Notes: generated from the letters alone by a model not told the origin. Positions 51,000-60,951 are shown, numbered from the stretch's first letter. The stretch is 64,000 nt of DNA from Edaphobacter lichenicola (GCF_014201315.1 NZ_JACHDY010000001.1:1054001-1118000); one strand, 5' to 3'. Program-made: numbers and translations.

Positions 51000-52267
51000 T
51001 GACTCCCCCTGTTGAAGAACTTACCGGCGTGGCAGCTATCGATCCGGGCATTGACGATCTGATCGCCAACTCCGCACGAAATAGACAGAACCCGCCGTCC
51101 AAAGATCAGACCATGATCATCAACATGGGTCCGCAGCATCCCTCGACCCATGGCGTTCTCCGGCTGGTCATCGAGGTCGACGGCGAGACCATCGTCGGGC
51201 TGGCGCCGGATATCGGCTATCTTCACACCGGCATCGAGAAGACCTGCGAGGCGAAGTTCTACCAGCAGGTCGTCCCCATGACCGACCGCATCGACTATCT
51301 CTGCCCCATGACCAACAATCTCGCCTACGCTCTTGCAGTAGAGAAGTTGCTGGGTCTAGAGATTCCCGAGCGCGCGCAGTATCTTCGCGTCCTCTTCAAC
51401 GAGCTCACCCGCATTCAGTCGCACCTGGTCTGGCTCGGAACGCACGCCATGGACATCGGTGCGCTCACCGTCTTCCTCTACTGCTTCCGCGAGCGCGAAG
51501 ATCTGCTGCGAATCTTCGAGGCGGTCGCTGGCCAGCGCATGATGACCAGCTACGTCCGCGTCGGCGGCCTGAGCCTGGAGCCACCGCGGGATATCTACGA
51601 AAAGATCCGCACCTTCCTCAAAAACTTCCCTGCACATGTCGACGAGTACGAGGGTCTGCTCCAGACCAACCCCATCTGGATGAATCGCCTCAAAGGCGTA
51701 GGCTATCTTTCGGCCGAAGATGCGATTGCGCTGGGCGTCACTGGCCCCCCACTGCGTGCCTCTGGTGTCGACTTCGATGTTCGCCGGGATATGCCTTACT
51801 CCGGCTACGAGAAGTTCCAGTTCAATGTGCCCGTCTCTGATGTCGGCGACGTGTGGGCGCGCTACATCGTTCGTATGCAGGAGTTCCGCGAGTCGGTCAA
51901 GATCTGCCTGCAGGCGCTTGATGGTCTTCCTGAAGGACACATCGTCGCAGATGCGCCGAAGATCATTCTGCCGAATCGCGAGCAGATGAAGACCCAGATG
52001 GAGTCCCTCATCCATCACTTCAAGATTGTGACCGAAGGCTTTGGTGTTCCAGCAGGTGAGGCGACCAGCTCCGTCGAAGCGCCGCACGGCATGATGAACT
52101 ACTACGTCGTCTCCGACGGCACCGCCAAACCCTACCGCGTGCACATGCGCAACCCTGGATTCGCAACTCTGCAGGCACTCGAAACCATGTGCAAAGGCCG
52201 TCTCCTCGCCGATGTCGTCGCCGTCATCGGATCGATCGATATCGTTCTGGGCGAGATCGACCGCTAA
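50999..52267 (+). CDS. nuoD: NADH-quinone oxidoreductase subunit D
   Basis: 422 residues, the 49-kDa subunit that with NuoB lines the quinone site. MGPQHPSTHGVLRLVIEVDG, the His and Tyr-containing quinone-site segments, GYLHTGIEKTCEAK and C-terminal GMMNYYVVSDG, PYRVHMRNPGFATLQAL, IGSIDIVLGEIDR. ATG at 50999 overlaps the nuoC stop. Confidence 0.96.
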   Translation: MTPPVEELTGVAAIDPGIDDLIANSARNRQNPPSKDQTMIINMGPQHPSTHGVLRLVIEVDGETIVGLAPDIGYLHTGIEKTCEAKFYQQVVPMTDRIDYLCPMTNNLAYALAVEKLLGLEIPERAQYLRVLFNELTRIQSHLVWLGTHAMDIGALTVFLYCFREREDLLRIFEAVAGQRMMTSYVRVGGLSLEPPRDIYEKIRTFLKNFPAHVDEYEGLLQTNPIWMNRLKGVGYLSAEDAIALGVTGPPLRASGVDFDVRRDMPYSGYEKFQFNVPVSDVGDVWARYIVRMQEFRESVKICLQALDGLPEGHIVADAPKIILPNREQMKTQMESLIHHFKIVTEGFGVPAGEATSSVEAPHGMMNYYVVSDGTAKPYRVHMRNPGFATLQALETMCKGRLLADVVAVIGSIDIVLGEIDR

Positions 52268-52273
52268 CCTCTG

Positions 52274-52576
52274 ATGCTCGAAGCGCGCCTCAGAGCTGAA
52301 CTTTGGACCTCGTGGGCCTCGCTGCTTCGCTCTTATGCGGCCGCTCATGGAATGAACAGCACGCATCATGCAGTCGTTGAAGTGGGAGCGGAAGAGATTA
52401 CACTTCGTGTGGCCAGCCGCTGGCTTCGCTTCACGCACGAGACGATGGAATCAAGTGATGGAAGCCGCTCTACCTTCACCATGCAGGAAGATGGAACGGT
52501 CAAACTGAACGGTATCGCCGAAGAGATGGACCTTGCCGCCGAGAGGCTGGCGCGGGAGATGATGCAGAGTGAGTGA
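52274..52576 (+). CDS. Unrecognised 100-residue protein within the nuo operon
   Basis: 100 residues between nuoD and nuoE; its last 8 bases overlap the nuoE GTG start. A helical N-terminus (LRAELWTSWASLLRSYAAAH), a central beta segment (EEITLRVASRWLRFTHETM) and a helical end (AERLAREMM). No Fe-S Cys and no signal peptide, so likely cytosolic. I recognise no family. Position and tight spacing imply co-expression with complex I; an assembly or accessory role is only a guess. Confidence 0.75.
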   Translation: MLEARLRAELWTSWASLLRSYAAAHGMNSTHHAVVEVGAEEITLRVASRWLRFTHETMESSDGSRSTFTMQEDGTVKLNGIAEEMDLAAERLAREMMQSE

Positions 52577-53078
52577 AATAGCCAATACGATCTTTTCGCC
52601 AGAGACGGCCGCGCGCTTCGACCATCTCGTCACCATCTACCCACTCAAGCGGTCAGCGCTCGTGCCCATGCTGCTCTACGCCCAGGATGAAATCGGCTAT
52701 ATCTCTGACGTCGTCATCGCCGAGATCGCCCAGCGCCTCGACCTTCTGGAGTTGGACGTACGCAACGTGCTTTCGTACTACTCCATGCTGCGCACCAAGC
52801 CTGCTGGCAAGTACAACGTGCAGGTGTGCACCAATATCTCCTGCATGCTGCGTGGCGGCTACGAGATCCTCGACCACTGCAAGCACAAGCTCGGCATCGG
52901 CCACAAAGGCACAACCTCCGACGGCGTCTTCTCGCTGGAAGAGGTCGAGTGCATCGGAGCCTGCTGCTGGGCGCCAGCCATTCAGATCAACTACGACTTC
53001 CACGACGACCTCACCACAGAAAAAGTCGACGTTCTCTTCCAGATGTATCGCGACGGCCAGGGAAAGGACGTGAAATAA
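52569..53078 (+). CDS. nuoE: NADH-quinone oxidoreductase subunit E
   Basis: 169 residues from GTG 52569. N-terminal helical part and a thioredoxin-like [2Fe-2S] domain with Cys at CTNISC (C-x4-C) and CIGACC (C-x3-C), binding centre N1a. Stop is directly followed by nuoF ATG at 53079. Confidence 0.95.
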   Translation: MSEIANTIFSPETAARFDHLVTIYPLKRSALVPMLLYAQDEIGYISDVVIAEIAQRLDLLELDVRNVLSYYSMLRTKPAGKYNVQVCTNISCMLRGGYEILDHCKHKLGIGHKGTTSDGVFSLEEVECIGACCWAPAIQINYDFHDDLTTEKVDVLFQMYRDGQGKDVK

Positions 53079-54395
53079 ATGCCATCACTCGTCTCGCATC
53101 CCGATGAGGTAAAAGTAGTCTCCCGCCGCTTCGGCCTGGGGGCAACCGACATCGACAAGTATGTTGAACTCGATGGCTATAAAGCTGTTCAGCAAGCCAT
53201 CGCCAAGGGACCCGAGTGGATCATCACTGAGATGAAGGCCAGCGGCCTACGTGGACGTGGTGGCGCTGGATTTCCGACCGGCATGAAGTGGTCCTTCGTC
53301 CCAAAGCAGTCCGAAAAGCCGAAGTACGTGCTGGTCAACGGTGACGAATCCGAACCCGGCACCTGCAAGGATCACGTCCTGTTCCTGCACGATCCCCATG
53401 CCGTCATCGAAGGCACGATGATCGCGGGCCTCGCCATCGGCTCCAAGCTTGGCTTCATCTATCTCCGCGGGGAGTATCGCTACCTGCTCAAGATCGTCGA
53501 AAAGGCTGTTGCCGACGCCTATGCAAAGGGCTTCCTCGGCAAGAACATCTTCGGCACCGGTGTGGACTTCGACATCATCACGCAGACGGGAGCGGGAGCG
53601 TACGAGGTTGGCGAAGAGTCTGCCCTGATGGAGTCGCTCGAAGGCAAGCGCGGAGTGCCTCGCATCAAGCCTCCCTTCCCTGCCGTCGTTGGGCTTTATG
53701 GTGGTCCTACGGTCATCAACAACGCCGAGACCATCGCCAACGCGCCGCATATCCTGCTGATGGGTGGCGAGGCCTATGCGAAGCTTGGCAGCGAACGCAA
53801 CGGTGGCACCCGCCTCTTCGGCATCAGCGGTCATGTCGAACGCCCCGGCGTCTACGAGCTTCCGATGGGCTACAACCTCAAGCGAGCTATCTACGAGGTC
53901 GCAGGCGGTATCAAGGATGGCAAGAGGCTGAAGGCAGTCGTACCCGGCGGCTCGAGCTGCCCCGTCATGACCGCGGACGAGATCGACGTCGGTCTTGACT
54001 TCGACCAGATGGGCAAGGCCGGCACCATGCTTGGCTCGGGCGGCATCGTGGTGCTTGACGAGAGCGTCTCCATCGTCGAATTTGCTCTCCGCACCATCGC
54101 GTTCTACCAGCATGAGTCCTGCGGCTGGTGCATTCCCTGCCGCGAGGGTACGGACTGGATCAAGAAGACTCTCACTCGCGTCTACAACGGCGGCGGCAAT
54201 AAAAAAGATGTCGACAACGTTCAATATCTCGCCGAGAACATGCTGGGACGAACCTTCTGCCCGCTGGGCGACGCAGCAGCTATGCCCACCATCGCCTTCG
54301 TGAAGAAGTTCCGCAAAGAGTTTGAAGACTACATCGAGGGCCACAAGGCCGGAACCCCCATCATCACCGTTGAACAGCTGGTTGGAGCGCATTAA
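53079..54395 (+). CDS. nuoF: NADH-quinone oxidoreductase subunit F
   Basis: 438 residues. FMN/NADH-binding GLRGRGGAGFPTGMKW, GDESEPGT and GAGAYEVGEESALMESLEGK, a SLBB-like part, and the N3 [4Fe-4S] cluster in ESCGWCIPCREG plus a later Cys (FCPLGDAA). Directly follows nuoE with no gap. Confidence 0.96.
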   Translation: MPSLVSHPDEVKVVSRRFGLGATDIDKYVELDGYKAVQQAIAKGPEWIITEMKASGLRGRGGAGFPTGMKWSFVPKQSEKPKYVLVNGDESEPGTCKDHVLFLHDPHAVIEGTMIAGLAIGSKLGFIYLRGEYRYLLKIVEKAVADAYAKGFLGKNIFGTGVDFDIITQTGAGAYEVGEESALMESLEGKRGVPRIKPPFPAVVGLYGGPTVINNAETIANAPHILLMGGEAYAKLGSERNGGTRLFGISGHVERPGVYELPMGYNLKRAIYEVAGGIKDGKRLKAVVPGGSSCPVMTADEIDVGLDFDQMGKAGTMLGSGGIVVLDESVSIVEFALRTIAFYQHESCGWCIPCREGTDWIKKTLTRVYNGGGNKKDVDNVQYLAENMLGRTFCPLGDAAAMPTIAFVKKFRKEFEDYIEGHKAGTPIITVEQLVGAH

Positions 54396-54398
54396 GCC

Positions 54399-56804
54399 AT
54401 GGCAGACGTAACCCTTACCGTAGACGGCAAAAAAATCACCGCACCCGCAGGCACTCTTTTGCTCGAAGCCTGCAAGTCCGCCGGTATTGAGATCCCCGCC
54501 TTCTGCTACTACCCCGGCCTCTCGCTGCAGGCGGCTTGCCGGATGTGCGTCGTGCGCATCGAGAAGATGCCTAAGCTCCAGACCGCCTGCACCACGCCGG
54601 TCACCGAGGGCATGGTCGTGACCAGCGAGTCGCCCGAGATCGCCCAGGCCCGCAAGGCTACGCTGCAACTTCTCCTTGGCAATCATCCGCTCGACTGCCC
54701 TGTCTGCGACGCCGGCGGCGAGTGCGAGCTGCAGGACATGACCTTCAAGTACGGCGCAGCCGACAGCTTCTACGCAGAACCCAAGAACCACCGCGAAGAG
54801 CAGAAGTGGTCCCCTGTCGTCTACTTCGATCGCCCGCGCTGCATCCTCTGCTACCGCTGCATCCGCATGTGCGGCGAGGGCATGGACGTCTTCGCTCTCG
54901 GCATTCAGAACCGCGGCAGTTCTTCGGTCATCGCCCCCAACGTTCCCGCGCAGATGTCTCCCGACGACCTCGCCCACGTGGACTGCGAGCAGTGCGGCAT
55001 GTGCATCGATGCCTGCCCGGTCGGAGCGCTGACCTCCGGCACCTACCGCTACAAGACGCGGCCCTGGGAGATGAATCACGTCTCGACGATCTGCACGCAC
55101 TGCGGCGACGGATGCAAGACCACGCTCGGCGTTCGCAGCACCACGGACGGCTCCGAGATCGTCCGCGGCGATAACCGCGACAAGTCCGGCATCAACGTCG
55201 ACTTCCTCTGTAACAAGGGTCGCTACGCCTTCGACTTCGCCAACAATGAAGACCGCATCACCCAGCCGCTCGTTCGCCAGCCCAACGGCGAGATGAAGCC
55301 CGTCAGCTGGGAGGTTGCACTCGACCACGTCGGCAAGACCTTCCGCGAGCTCCGCGACACGCGTGGCGGCAAGAGCATCGGAGTCATCGGCTCCAATCGC
55401 ACGACGAACGAAGAGGCCTACCTGCTGCAGAAGTTCGCTCGCACCGTGTTGGGCACCAACAACATCGATCACCATCGCACCGCAGATTACGTCTCCTTTG
55501 CCCGAGCTCTCGCCGGCACAACGGATCGCACCGCCAGCCTGAAAGACACGCTGACCGCGCCGGCCATCATGATCCTCGGCGGCGATCCAACGATTCAGGC
55601 CCCCGCCACCGCGTGGAATATCCGCACCAACGTCCGCAACAATCGCGCCCGGCTCTACATCGCCAACTCTGCCGAGATCAAGCTTCGCCGCCAGGCCAAA
55701 GCCTTCGCGCACATCGCACCCTTCAGCTACGGCGCGCTGGCCAGCTTCCTCGCCGGAGACGATAGTGCTGTTGATGCCCTCACCCACCCGGGCGCAGACG
55801 CATCCTCCTTCCACGATTTCCGCAAGTCAATTCGGGCGGAGGAGAGTCTCCTCGTTCTTCTCGGGTCGGAGTTCCGCGGCGCCGATCTGCAGCGCCTCCT
55901 GGCCTTCGGCAAGACGTTGCCAAACCGCAAGTTCGCCCTCATCTCCGACTACGTCAACTCACGCGGAGCCGCCGACATGGGCCTGCTCCCCGACCTGCTT
56001 CCGGGATACACTCCGCTTGCAGGCAACACCACCTTCGCCGAGTACAACACTCCTGCCACGCCAGGTCTCGACCTGCTCGAGATGTTCGAAGCGGCTGGAC
56101 GTGGTGAGCTCTCCGCGCTCTACGTCGTCGGATCGAACCCGGTTTCGCGCTACAGCGTAGACCCCGCCTCGCTGAAGGACACCTTCGTGGTGGTGCAGGA
56201 TATGTTCCTCACCGAGACCGCAGCCCTCGCCGACGTCATCCTTCCAGCCGCGAATCTCTACGAGAAGTCCGGCTCCGTGACCAACAGCTACGGCGATCTC
56301 CAGCTCGTCAGCAAGGCAGGCGACCGCGCCGGAGTCCGCACCGACTTCGAGATGATCGTTCGCATCGCCGACAAGATGGGCGCGAACATGAAGGCTCTGG
56401 TTCCCTTCGGCAAAGGCACGCGAGCCGATATGGGTCAGTCCCGCGGTGCACAGTCCGGCGAGGCCGACCGTCACGCCGTATGGCTTTCGGCAAACAATAT
56501 GGAGCCGAAGCTCAGCCCCTTCGATCCCTTCGCAATTCTGGACGAGATTCAGCGCCTCGTCCCCGGATACGACCTGCTGCGCCTTCAGCTGCTCAGCGGC
56601 AATGATCAGCATCTGCAGCCAGACGTAAGCGCCAACGACCTCGTTCAAATAGGCAACCGCCGCGACCTCGTCCTTCCGGCGAACGATACACTGTTTACCT
56701 CGGGCACCCTGGGACGCTACTCCGCCATGCTCTCCGACCTGCAGCATAACGAGAGCCTTCGTCCTCCAACCGGCCTCACCCAGATTCAGACCGCAGCCGA
56801 CTAA
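54399..56804 (+). CDS. nuoG: NADH-quinone oxidoreductase subunit G
   Basis: 801 residues. [2Fe-2S] N1b near residues 34-70 (CYYPGLSLQAACRMC), HxxxCxxCxxxxxC for N5 (NHPLDCPVCDAGGEC), CILCYRCIRMC and CEQCGMCIDACPVGAL for N4, and CTHCGDGC with a later LCNKGR, the pattern for the extra N7 cluster. A molybdopterin-oxidoreductase-like C-terminal domain follows without cofactor-binding residues being checked. It is 3 bases after nuoF. Confidence 0.95.
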   Translation: MADVTLTVDGKKITAPAGTLLLEACKSAGIEIPAFCYYPGLSLQAACRMCVVRIEKMPKLQTACTTPVTEGMVVTSESPEIAQARKATLQLLLGNHPLDCPVCDAGGECELQDMTFKYGAADSFYAEPKNHREEQKWSPVVYFDRPRCILCYRCIRMCGEGMDVFALGIQNRGSSSVIAPNVPAQMSPDDLAHVDCEQCGMCIDACPVGALTSGTYRYKTRPWEMNHVSTICTHCGDGCKTTLGVRSTTDGSEIVRGDNRDKSGINVDFLCNKGRYAFDFANNEDRITQPLVRQPNGEMKPVSWEVALDHVGKTFRELRDTRGGKSIGVIGSNRTTNEEAYLLQKFARTVLGTNNIDHHRTADYVSFARALAGTTDRTASLKDTLTAPAIMILGGDPTIQAPATAWNIRTNVRNNRARLYIANSAEIKLRRQAKAFAHIAPFSYGALASFLAGDDSAVDALTHPGADASSFHDFRKSIRAEESLLVLLGSEFRGADLQRLLAFGKTLPNRKFALISDYVNSRGAADMGLLPDLLPGYTPLAGNTTFAEYNTPATPGLDLLEMFEAAGRGELSALYVVGSNPVSRYSVDPASLKDTFVVVQDMFLTETAALADVILPAANLYEKSGSVTNSYGDLQLVSKAGDRAGVRTDFEMIVRIADKMGANMKALVPFGKGTRADMGQSRGAQSGEADRHAVWLSANNMEPKLSPFDPFAILDEIQRLVPGYDLLRLQLLSGNDQHLQPDVSANDLVQIGNRRDLVLPANDTLFTSGTLGRYSAMLSDLQHNESLRPPTGLTQIQTAAD

Positions 56805-56854
56805 GTAGACACAACAGCAGACTCGAAACAACTACAGGAGCCCAACCCACCGCC

Positions 56855-57916
56855 GTGAGCCACCTCAGCCCATTTCAGACATTCCTGCTGCTCAGCATTC
56901 TCAAGGTCGTGGTCGTCCTGGTCATCACCCTGAGTGCGGTCGCCTACACGGTGCTACTGGAGCGCAAGGTGTTGGGCCGCATTCAGAATCGCTGGGGACC
57001 CTCCCGCGTCGGGCCCTTCGGCTTGATGCAGCCGCTCGCTGACGGAATCAAACTCTTCCTCAAAGAAGATCTACTGCCTATCGCGGCAGAACGCCCGCTC
57101 TTCATCATCGCCCCTATCATCGCGCTGACCTGTGCGCTTATCTCCATCGCGGTTGTTCCCTTCGGCGGTATGCAAACGGTGAAGGGCGTCGAGATGTTCA
57201 ACATCGCCGACCTCAACATCGGCCTGCTCGTCATCCTGGGCATCACCTCCATCGGAGTCTACGGCATCGCACTCTCGGGCTGGTCCTCGAACAATAAGTT
57301 CGCCCTCCTCGGCAGCCTCCGCGCAACCTCGCAGATGATCAGCTATGAACTGGCTCTTGGCCTTTCGCTGGTCGGCGTCGTCCTCCGTGCACAATCTCTC
57401 AGCCTGCGCGATATCGTCAACAGCCAAGGCGCACACGGCCTGCTTAGCTGGAACTTCTTTGGCGGCTTCCAGTTTGTCGGCTTCTTCATCTACATCATGG
57501 CCGCCTACGCCGAGACCAACCGCGCTCCCTTTGACCTTCCCGAAGCCGAGTCCGAGCTCGTCGCCGGCTATCACACCGAGTACAGCTCGATGAAGTTCGC
57601 CATGTTCTTCATGGCTGAGTACGCGAACATGATCACCGTCAGCTGCGTGGCCTCGCTGCTCTTCTTCGGCGGAGCCTCCAGCCCCCTCGGCCATCTCCTG
57701 CCAGCGGACTTCGGCGGCCCCATCCTCTCCGCCATCTTTCCGATCCTCTGGTTCGTGGCCAAAGTTCTCGCCTTCCTTCTGCTTTTTATCTGGGTGCGAG
57801 GCACGCTGCCGCGCTTCCGTTATGACCAGCTCATGAGCTTCGGCTGGAAGTTTCTCCTGCCGCTCGCCATAGCCAACATCATCGTCACAAGTTTAGTCAT
57901 TGCCTTACGGAGTTAG
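56855..57916 (+). CDS. nuoH: NADH-quinone oxidoreductase subunit H
   Basis: 353 residues from GTG 56855, eight or nine helices. LLERKVLGRIQNRWGPSRVG, LADGIKLFLKEDLLP, ETNRAPFDLPEAESELVAGY and FIWVRGTLPRFRYDQLM are the conserved ND1 motifs of the quinone channel. A 50-base gap precedes it and a 118-base gap follows, where nuoI would be expected. Confidence 0.96.
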   Translation: MSHLSPFQTFLLLSILKVVVVLVITLSAVAYTVLLERKVLGRIQNRWGPSRVGPFGLMQPLADGIKLFLKEDLLPIAAERPLFIIAPIIALTCALISIAVVPFGGMQTVKGVEMFNIADLNIGLLVILGITSIGVYGIALSGWSSNNKFALLGSLRATSQMISYELALGLSLVGVVLRAQSLSLRDIVNSQGAHGLLSWNFFGGFQFVGFFIYIMAAYAETNRAPFDLPEAESELVAGYHTEYSSMKFAMFFMAEYANMITVSCVASLLFFGGASSPLGHLLPADFGGPILSAIFPILWFVAKVLAFLLLFIWVRGTLPRFRYDQLMSFGWKFLLPLAIANIIVTSLVIALRS

Positions 57917-58034
57917 CTCCACGGAAGTAGCAACAAGGTGTTTTACAATCAGCAGATAGCCCAGTTCTTCGAAATCGGCCTCTGCTCTGTTTCAAAACGT
58001 CTCAAGCGATTCACAAAGGACCTGACGGAACATC

Positions 58035-58541
58035 ATGCAACTGGCACTCTTTCTCATCTTTGGCGGGCTGGCCGTAGCAGGAGCGTTGAACCTGCTCCTG
58101 CAGCGCCATCCCATCAACAGCGCACTCTCGCTGGTCGTCGTCATGATGTCGCTGGCGGTCCTCTACTGGTCGCTGGGGGCCGAGTTCCTCGCTGCCTCCC
58201 AGGTCATCGTCTACTCCGGTGCCATCATGGTCTTCTTCGTCTTCGTCATCATGCTTCTGAACGCAGGCGAAGAGGAGCGAACCACCGGCAGCCGAGCCGC
58301 GTACCTCGTTGGCTTCCCCGGCGCCGCAGCCATCTTCTGCCTGCTGAGCTTCGTCTTCCTGTCGGAACGCAAGGCTCTCGGCTACACCAACATCGGCGGC
58401 TATCTCAATCACATCACCAGCAACATCTCCGAGATCAGCACCATCCTCTTCACCAAGTTGCTGCTTCCCTTCGAAGTCACCTCGATCCTCATCCTGGTAG
58501 CCATCCTCGGAGCCGTTGTGCTCGCGCGAAAGGAACAATAG
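58035..58541 (+). CDS. nuoJ: NADH-quinone oxidoreductase subunit J
   Basis: 168 residues with five helices (ND6). NPINSALSLVVVMMS-like region (here HPINSALSLVVVMMSL), FLAASQVIVYSGAIMVFFVF and the C-terminal helix EVTSILILVAILGAVVLARK. ACGGA lies 6 bases before the ATG. Followed by nuoK after 2 bases. Confidence 0.95.
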   Translation: MQLALFLIFGGLAVAGALNLLLQRHPINSALSLVVVMMSLAVLYWSLGAEFLAASQVIVYSGAIMVFFVFVIMLLNAGEEERTTGSRAAYLVGFPGAAAIFCLLSFVFLSERKALGYTNIGGYLNHITSNISEISTILFTKLLLPFEVTSILILVAILGAVVLARKEQ

Positions 58542-58543
58542 AG

Positions 58544-58855
58544 ATGCTTCCGCAAGTGCCCATCGCCGCTTATCTCATCCTCGCTGCTGTGCTCTTCTCT
58601 GTTGGCGTCGCGGCCTTCCTCATCAAGCGCAACCTCATCACCATCTTCATGTCGATTGAGCTGATGCTCAACGCCGTCAACCTCACCTTCGTCGCCTTCG
58701 CGCATATGTGGCACCAGGTCTCCGGCCAGATCTTCGTCTTCTTCGTGATGGTGGTCGCCGCAGCCGAGGCCGCCGTCGGCCTTGCCATCATCATCGCCAT
58801 CTTCCGCACGCGTGAAACGCTGAACGTCGACCAGATCGACCTGATGAAATCGTGA
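58544..58855 (+). CDS. nuoK: NADH-quinone oxidoreductase subunit K
   Basis: 103 residues, three helices (ND4L). The conserved RNLITIFMSIELMLNAVNL with its two key Glu, and VVAAAEAAVGLAIIIAIFR. ATG at 58544, GTGA overlap with nuoL at 58852-58855. Confidence 0.96.
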   Translation: MLPQVPIAAYLILAAVLFSVGVAAFLIKRNLITIFMSIELMLNAVNLTFVAFAHMWHQVSGQIFVFFVMVVAAAEAAVGLAIIIAIFRTRETLNVDQIDLMKS

Positions 58856-60900
58856 CCTCTATGCCCTCTGCCTCCATGATCTCCGACTACCTCTGGCTGA
58901 TCCCGCTTGTCCCCTTTGCCGGCTTCCTGATCAACGGCACTGTGGGCCGCAAGTTTCCCCGTGCTCTCGTCTCCGCCGTCGCTCTGCTCTGCACCGCGAT
59001 TCCAGCCACGATCGTTGCGTGGCTCTGGATCGTCATGAAGTCCGAAGGCGCGCCCGAAGTCCTTCGCGTCGTCAGCCAGCCATGGATCGCAATTACCGGA
59101 CTCCAGATCGACTTCGCCCTCACCGTCGATCACCTCACCCTGATTATGCTCGGCGTGGTCACCGGGGTCGGCTTCCTGATTCATGTTTACTCGGTCGGAT
59201 ATATGGCGCACGAAGAGGGATACTGGCGTTTCTTCGCCTACCTGAACCTCTTCATGTTCTTCATGCTCGTCCTCGTCCTGGCTGAGAGCTTCCTCCTGCT
59301 CTTCGTCGGCTGGGAGGGCGTGGGCCTCGCCTCGTATCTGCTCATCGGCTTCTACTTCACGAAGGACTCCGCCGCCAACGCCGGCAAAAAAGCCTTCATC
59401 GTCAACCGCATCGGCGACTTCGGTTTTCTCCTTGCGATGTTCCTCCTCGTCCGCGAGTTCGGCTCCCTCGACTTCAGCCACATCTTCCAGGCGATCAACG
59501 TCAATCCCGGCTGGCACGGAGGTATCCTCACCGCGATCGCACTCCTGCTCGTCCTCGGCGCAGTCGGAAAATCCGCACAGATTCCGCTGTACGTCTGGCT
59601 CCCCGACGCGATGGAAGGCCCCACCCCCGTCTCGGCCCTCATCCATGCCGCAACGATGGTCACGGCCGGCATCTATATGGTCGCCCGCTGCCACGTGCTC
59701 TTCAACCACAGCCCCCACGCGCTCGGCGTCGTCGCCATCATCGGCGCGGCCACGGCCATCTTCGCCGCCTGCATCGGCATGGTGCAGCACGACATCAAGC
59801 GCGTCCTCGCCTACTCCACCGTCTCGCAGCTCGGCTACATGTTTCTGGCCTGCGGAGTCGGCGCGTACACGGCAGGCATCTTCCATCTGCTCACCCACGC
59901 CTTCTTCAAGGCGCTGCTCTTCCTCTCTGCCGGCTCGGTCATCCACGCGCTCTCCGGCGAGCAGGACATGCGTAAGATGGGCGGCCTCCGCAAGCGCATC
60001 CCCGTCACTTTCTGGTCCATGACAATGGGCGTCTTCGCTATCGCCGGCATTCCCCCCCTAGCGGGTTTCTTCTCCAAGGACGAGATCCTCTACCAGGCCT
60101 TCGTCTCGACCAATCCCATCGGCAAACTGCTCTGGCTCGTCGGCCTTATCACCGCCGGCATGACCTCCTTCTACATGTTCCGCCTCTGGTTCAAGACCTT
60201 CTTTGGCCCGGAGCACTTTGAGGAGCACACTGATCTCCACGCCCACGGAGCAGCCGTCCACGCTCACTCCGGCGGCCACACCGTGATGGTCGTCGACCCG
60301 GAAGACAACCACGCGCACGGCGTTCACGAGTCCCCTGCGATCATGACCGTTCCGCTCGCCATCCTCGCGCTGCTGTCGATCATCGGCGGCTGGGTAGGGG
60401 TTCCCGCCGCTATGGGTGGCCACAACGAGATCGAACACTTCCTGGACCCCGTGTTCAGCACAGACGCAGCGGTCGAAGCAGCAACCACCGCTCATGGCTC
60501 CGAGCTTGGCCTCGCCGTAGTCTCCGTCCTTGTCGCTCTGGCCGGCCTCGGAATCGCCTACCTCTTCTATTACAAGAAACCGGGCACCGCCGCAGCGCTC
60601 GCAGCAAAGATGCCCGCTCTCTACAACCTCGTCGCTCACAAGTTCTACGTCGACGAGATCTACGGCGCCCTCATCGTCTCCCCGCTGCTCATGCTCAGCC
60701 GTCTCTTCCTCGGCGGCATCATCGACGGCGGCATCGTCAACGGCTCAGGCGCAGCCGCTGGCGCAACTACCCGAGGCCTCAGCTCTCTCGTCCGCCGCGT
60801 TCAATCAGGAAACATTCGCTCCTACGCCGGCTGGCTCGCACTCGGGGCCGCCGCCGTTCTGCTCGTTATGATCTTCGGCCGCTCCATTTGGATGCACTAA
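58852..60900 (+). CDS. nuoL: NADH-quinone oxidoreductase subunit L
   Basis: 682 residues from GTG 58852 (ATG 58861 also possible), antiporter-like subunit. GWEGVGLASYLLIGFYF, VWLPDAMEGPTPVSALIHAA, and the long lateral helix region near the C-terminus. Around residues 457-493 a histidine-rich loop (EHFEEHTDLHAHGAAVHAHS and more) is unusually dense in His. Proton-pumping module. Confidence 0.95.
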   Translation: MTSMPSASMISDYLWLIPLVPFAGFLINGTVGRKFPRALVSAVALLCTAIPATIVAWLWIVMKSEGAPEVLRVVSQPWIAITGLQIDFALTVDHLTLIMLGVVTGVGFLIHVYSVGYMAHEEGYWRFFAYLNLFMFFMLVLVLAESFLLLFVGWEGVGLASYLLIGFYFTKDSAANAGKKAFIVNRIGDFGFLLAMFLLVREFGSLDFSHIFQAINVNPGWHGGILTAIALLLVLGAVGKSAQIPLYVWLPDAMEGPTPVSALIHAATMVTAGIYMVARCHVLFNHSPHALGVVAIIGAATAIFAACIGMVQHDIKRVLAYSTVSQLGYMFLACGVGAYTAGIFHLLTHAFFKALLFLSAGSVIHALSGEQDMRKMGGLRKRIPVTFWSMTMGVFAIAGIPPLAGFFSKDEILYQAFVSTNPIGKLLWLVGLITAGMTSFYMFRLWFKTFFGPEHFEEHTDLHAHGAAVHAHSGGHTVMVVDPEDNHAHGVHESPAIMTVPLAILALLSIIGGWVGVPAAMGGHNEIEHFLDPVFSTDAAVEAATTAHGSELGLAVVSVLVALAGLGIAYLFYYKKPGTAAALAAKMPALYNLVAHKFYVDEIYGALIVSPLLMLSRLFLGGIIDGGIVNGSGAAAGATTRGLSSLVRRVQSGNIRSYAGWLALGAAAVLLVMIFGRSIWMH

Positions 60901-60951
60901 GGAAAAGCGCGTTTTTACCGGCATCTTGTTTTTGCAACACCAAAGGAAACG

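Noticed and set aside
53247..55814. Very long open frame on the minus strand (855 codons) opposite nuoF and nuoG
   Set aside because: It is antisense to two well-conserved Fe-S subunits, has skewed composition and no recognisable domain; GC-rich coding DNA gives such open antisense frames.
57917..58034. Remnant of nuoI between nuoH and nuoJ
   Set aside because: No frame in the 118 bases shows CxxCxxCxxxC ferredoxin motifs or similarity to NuoI.
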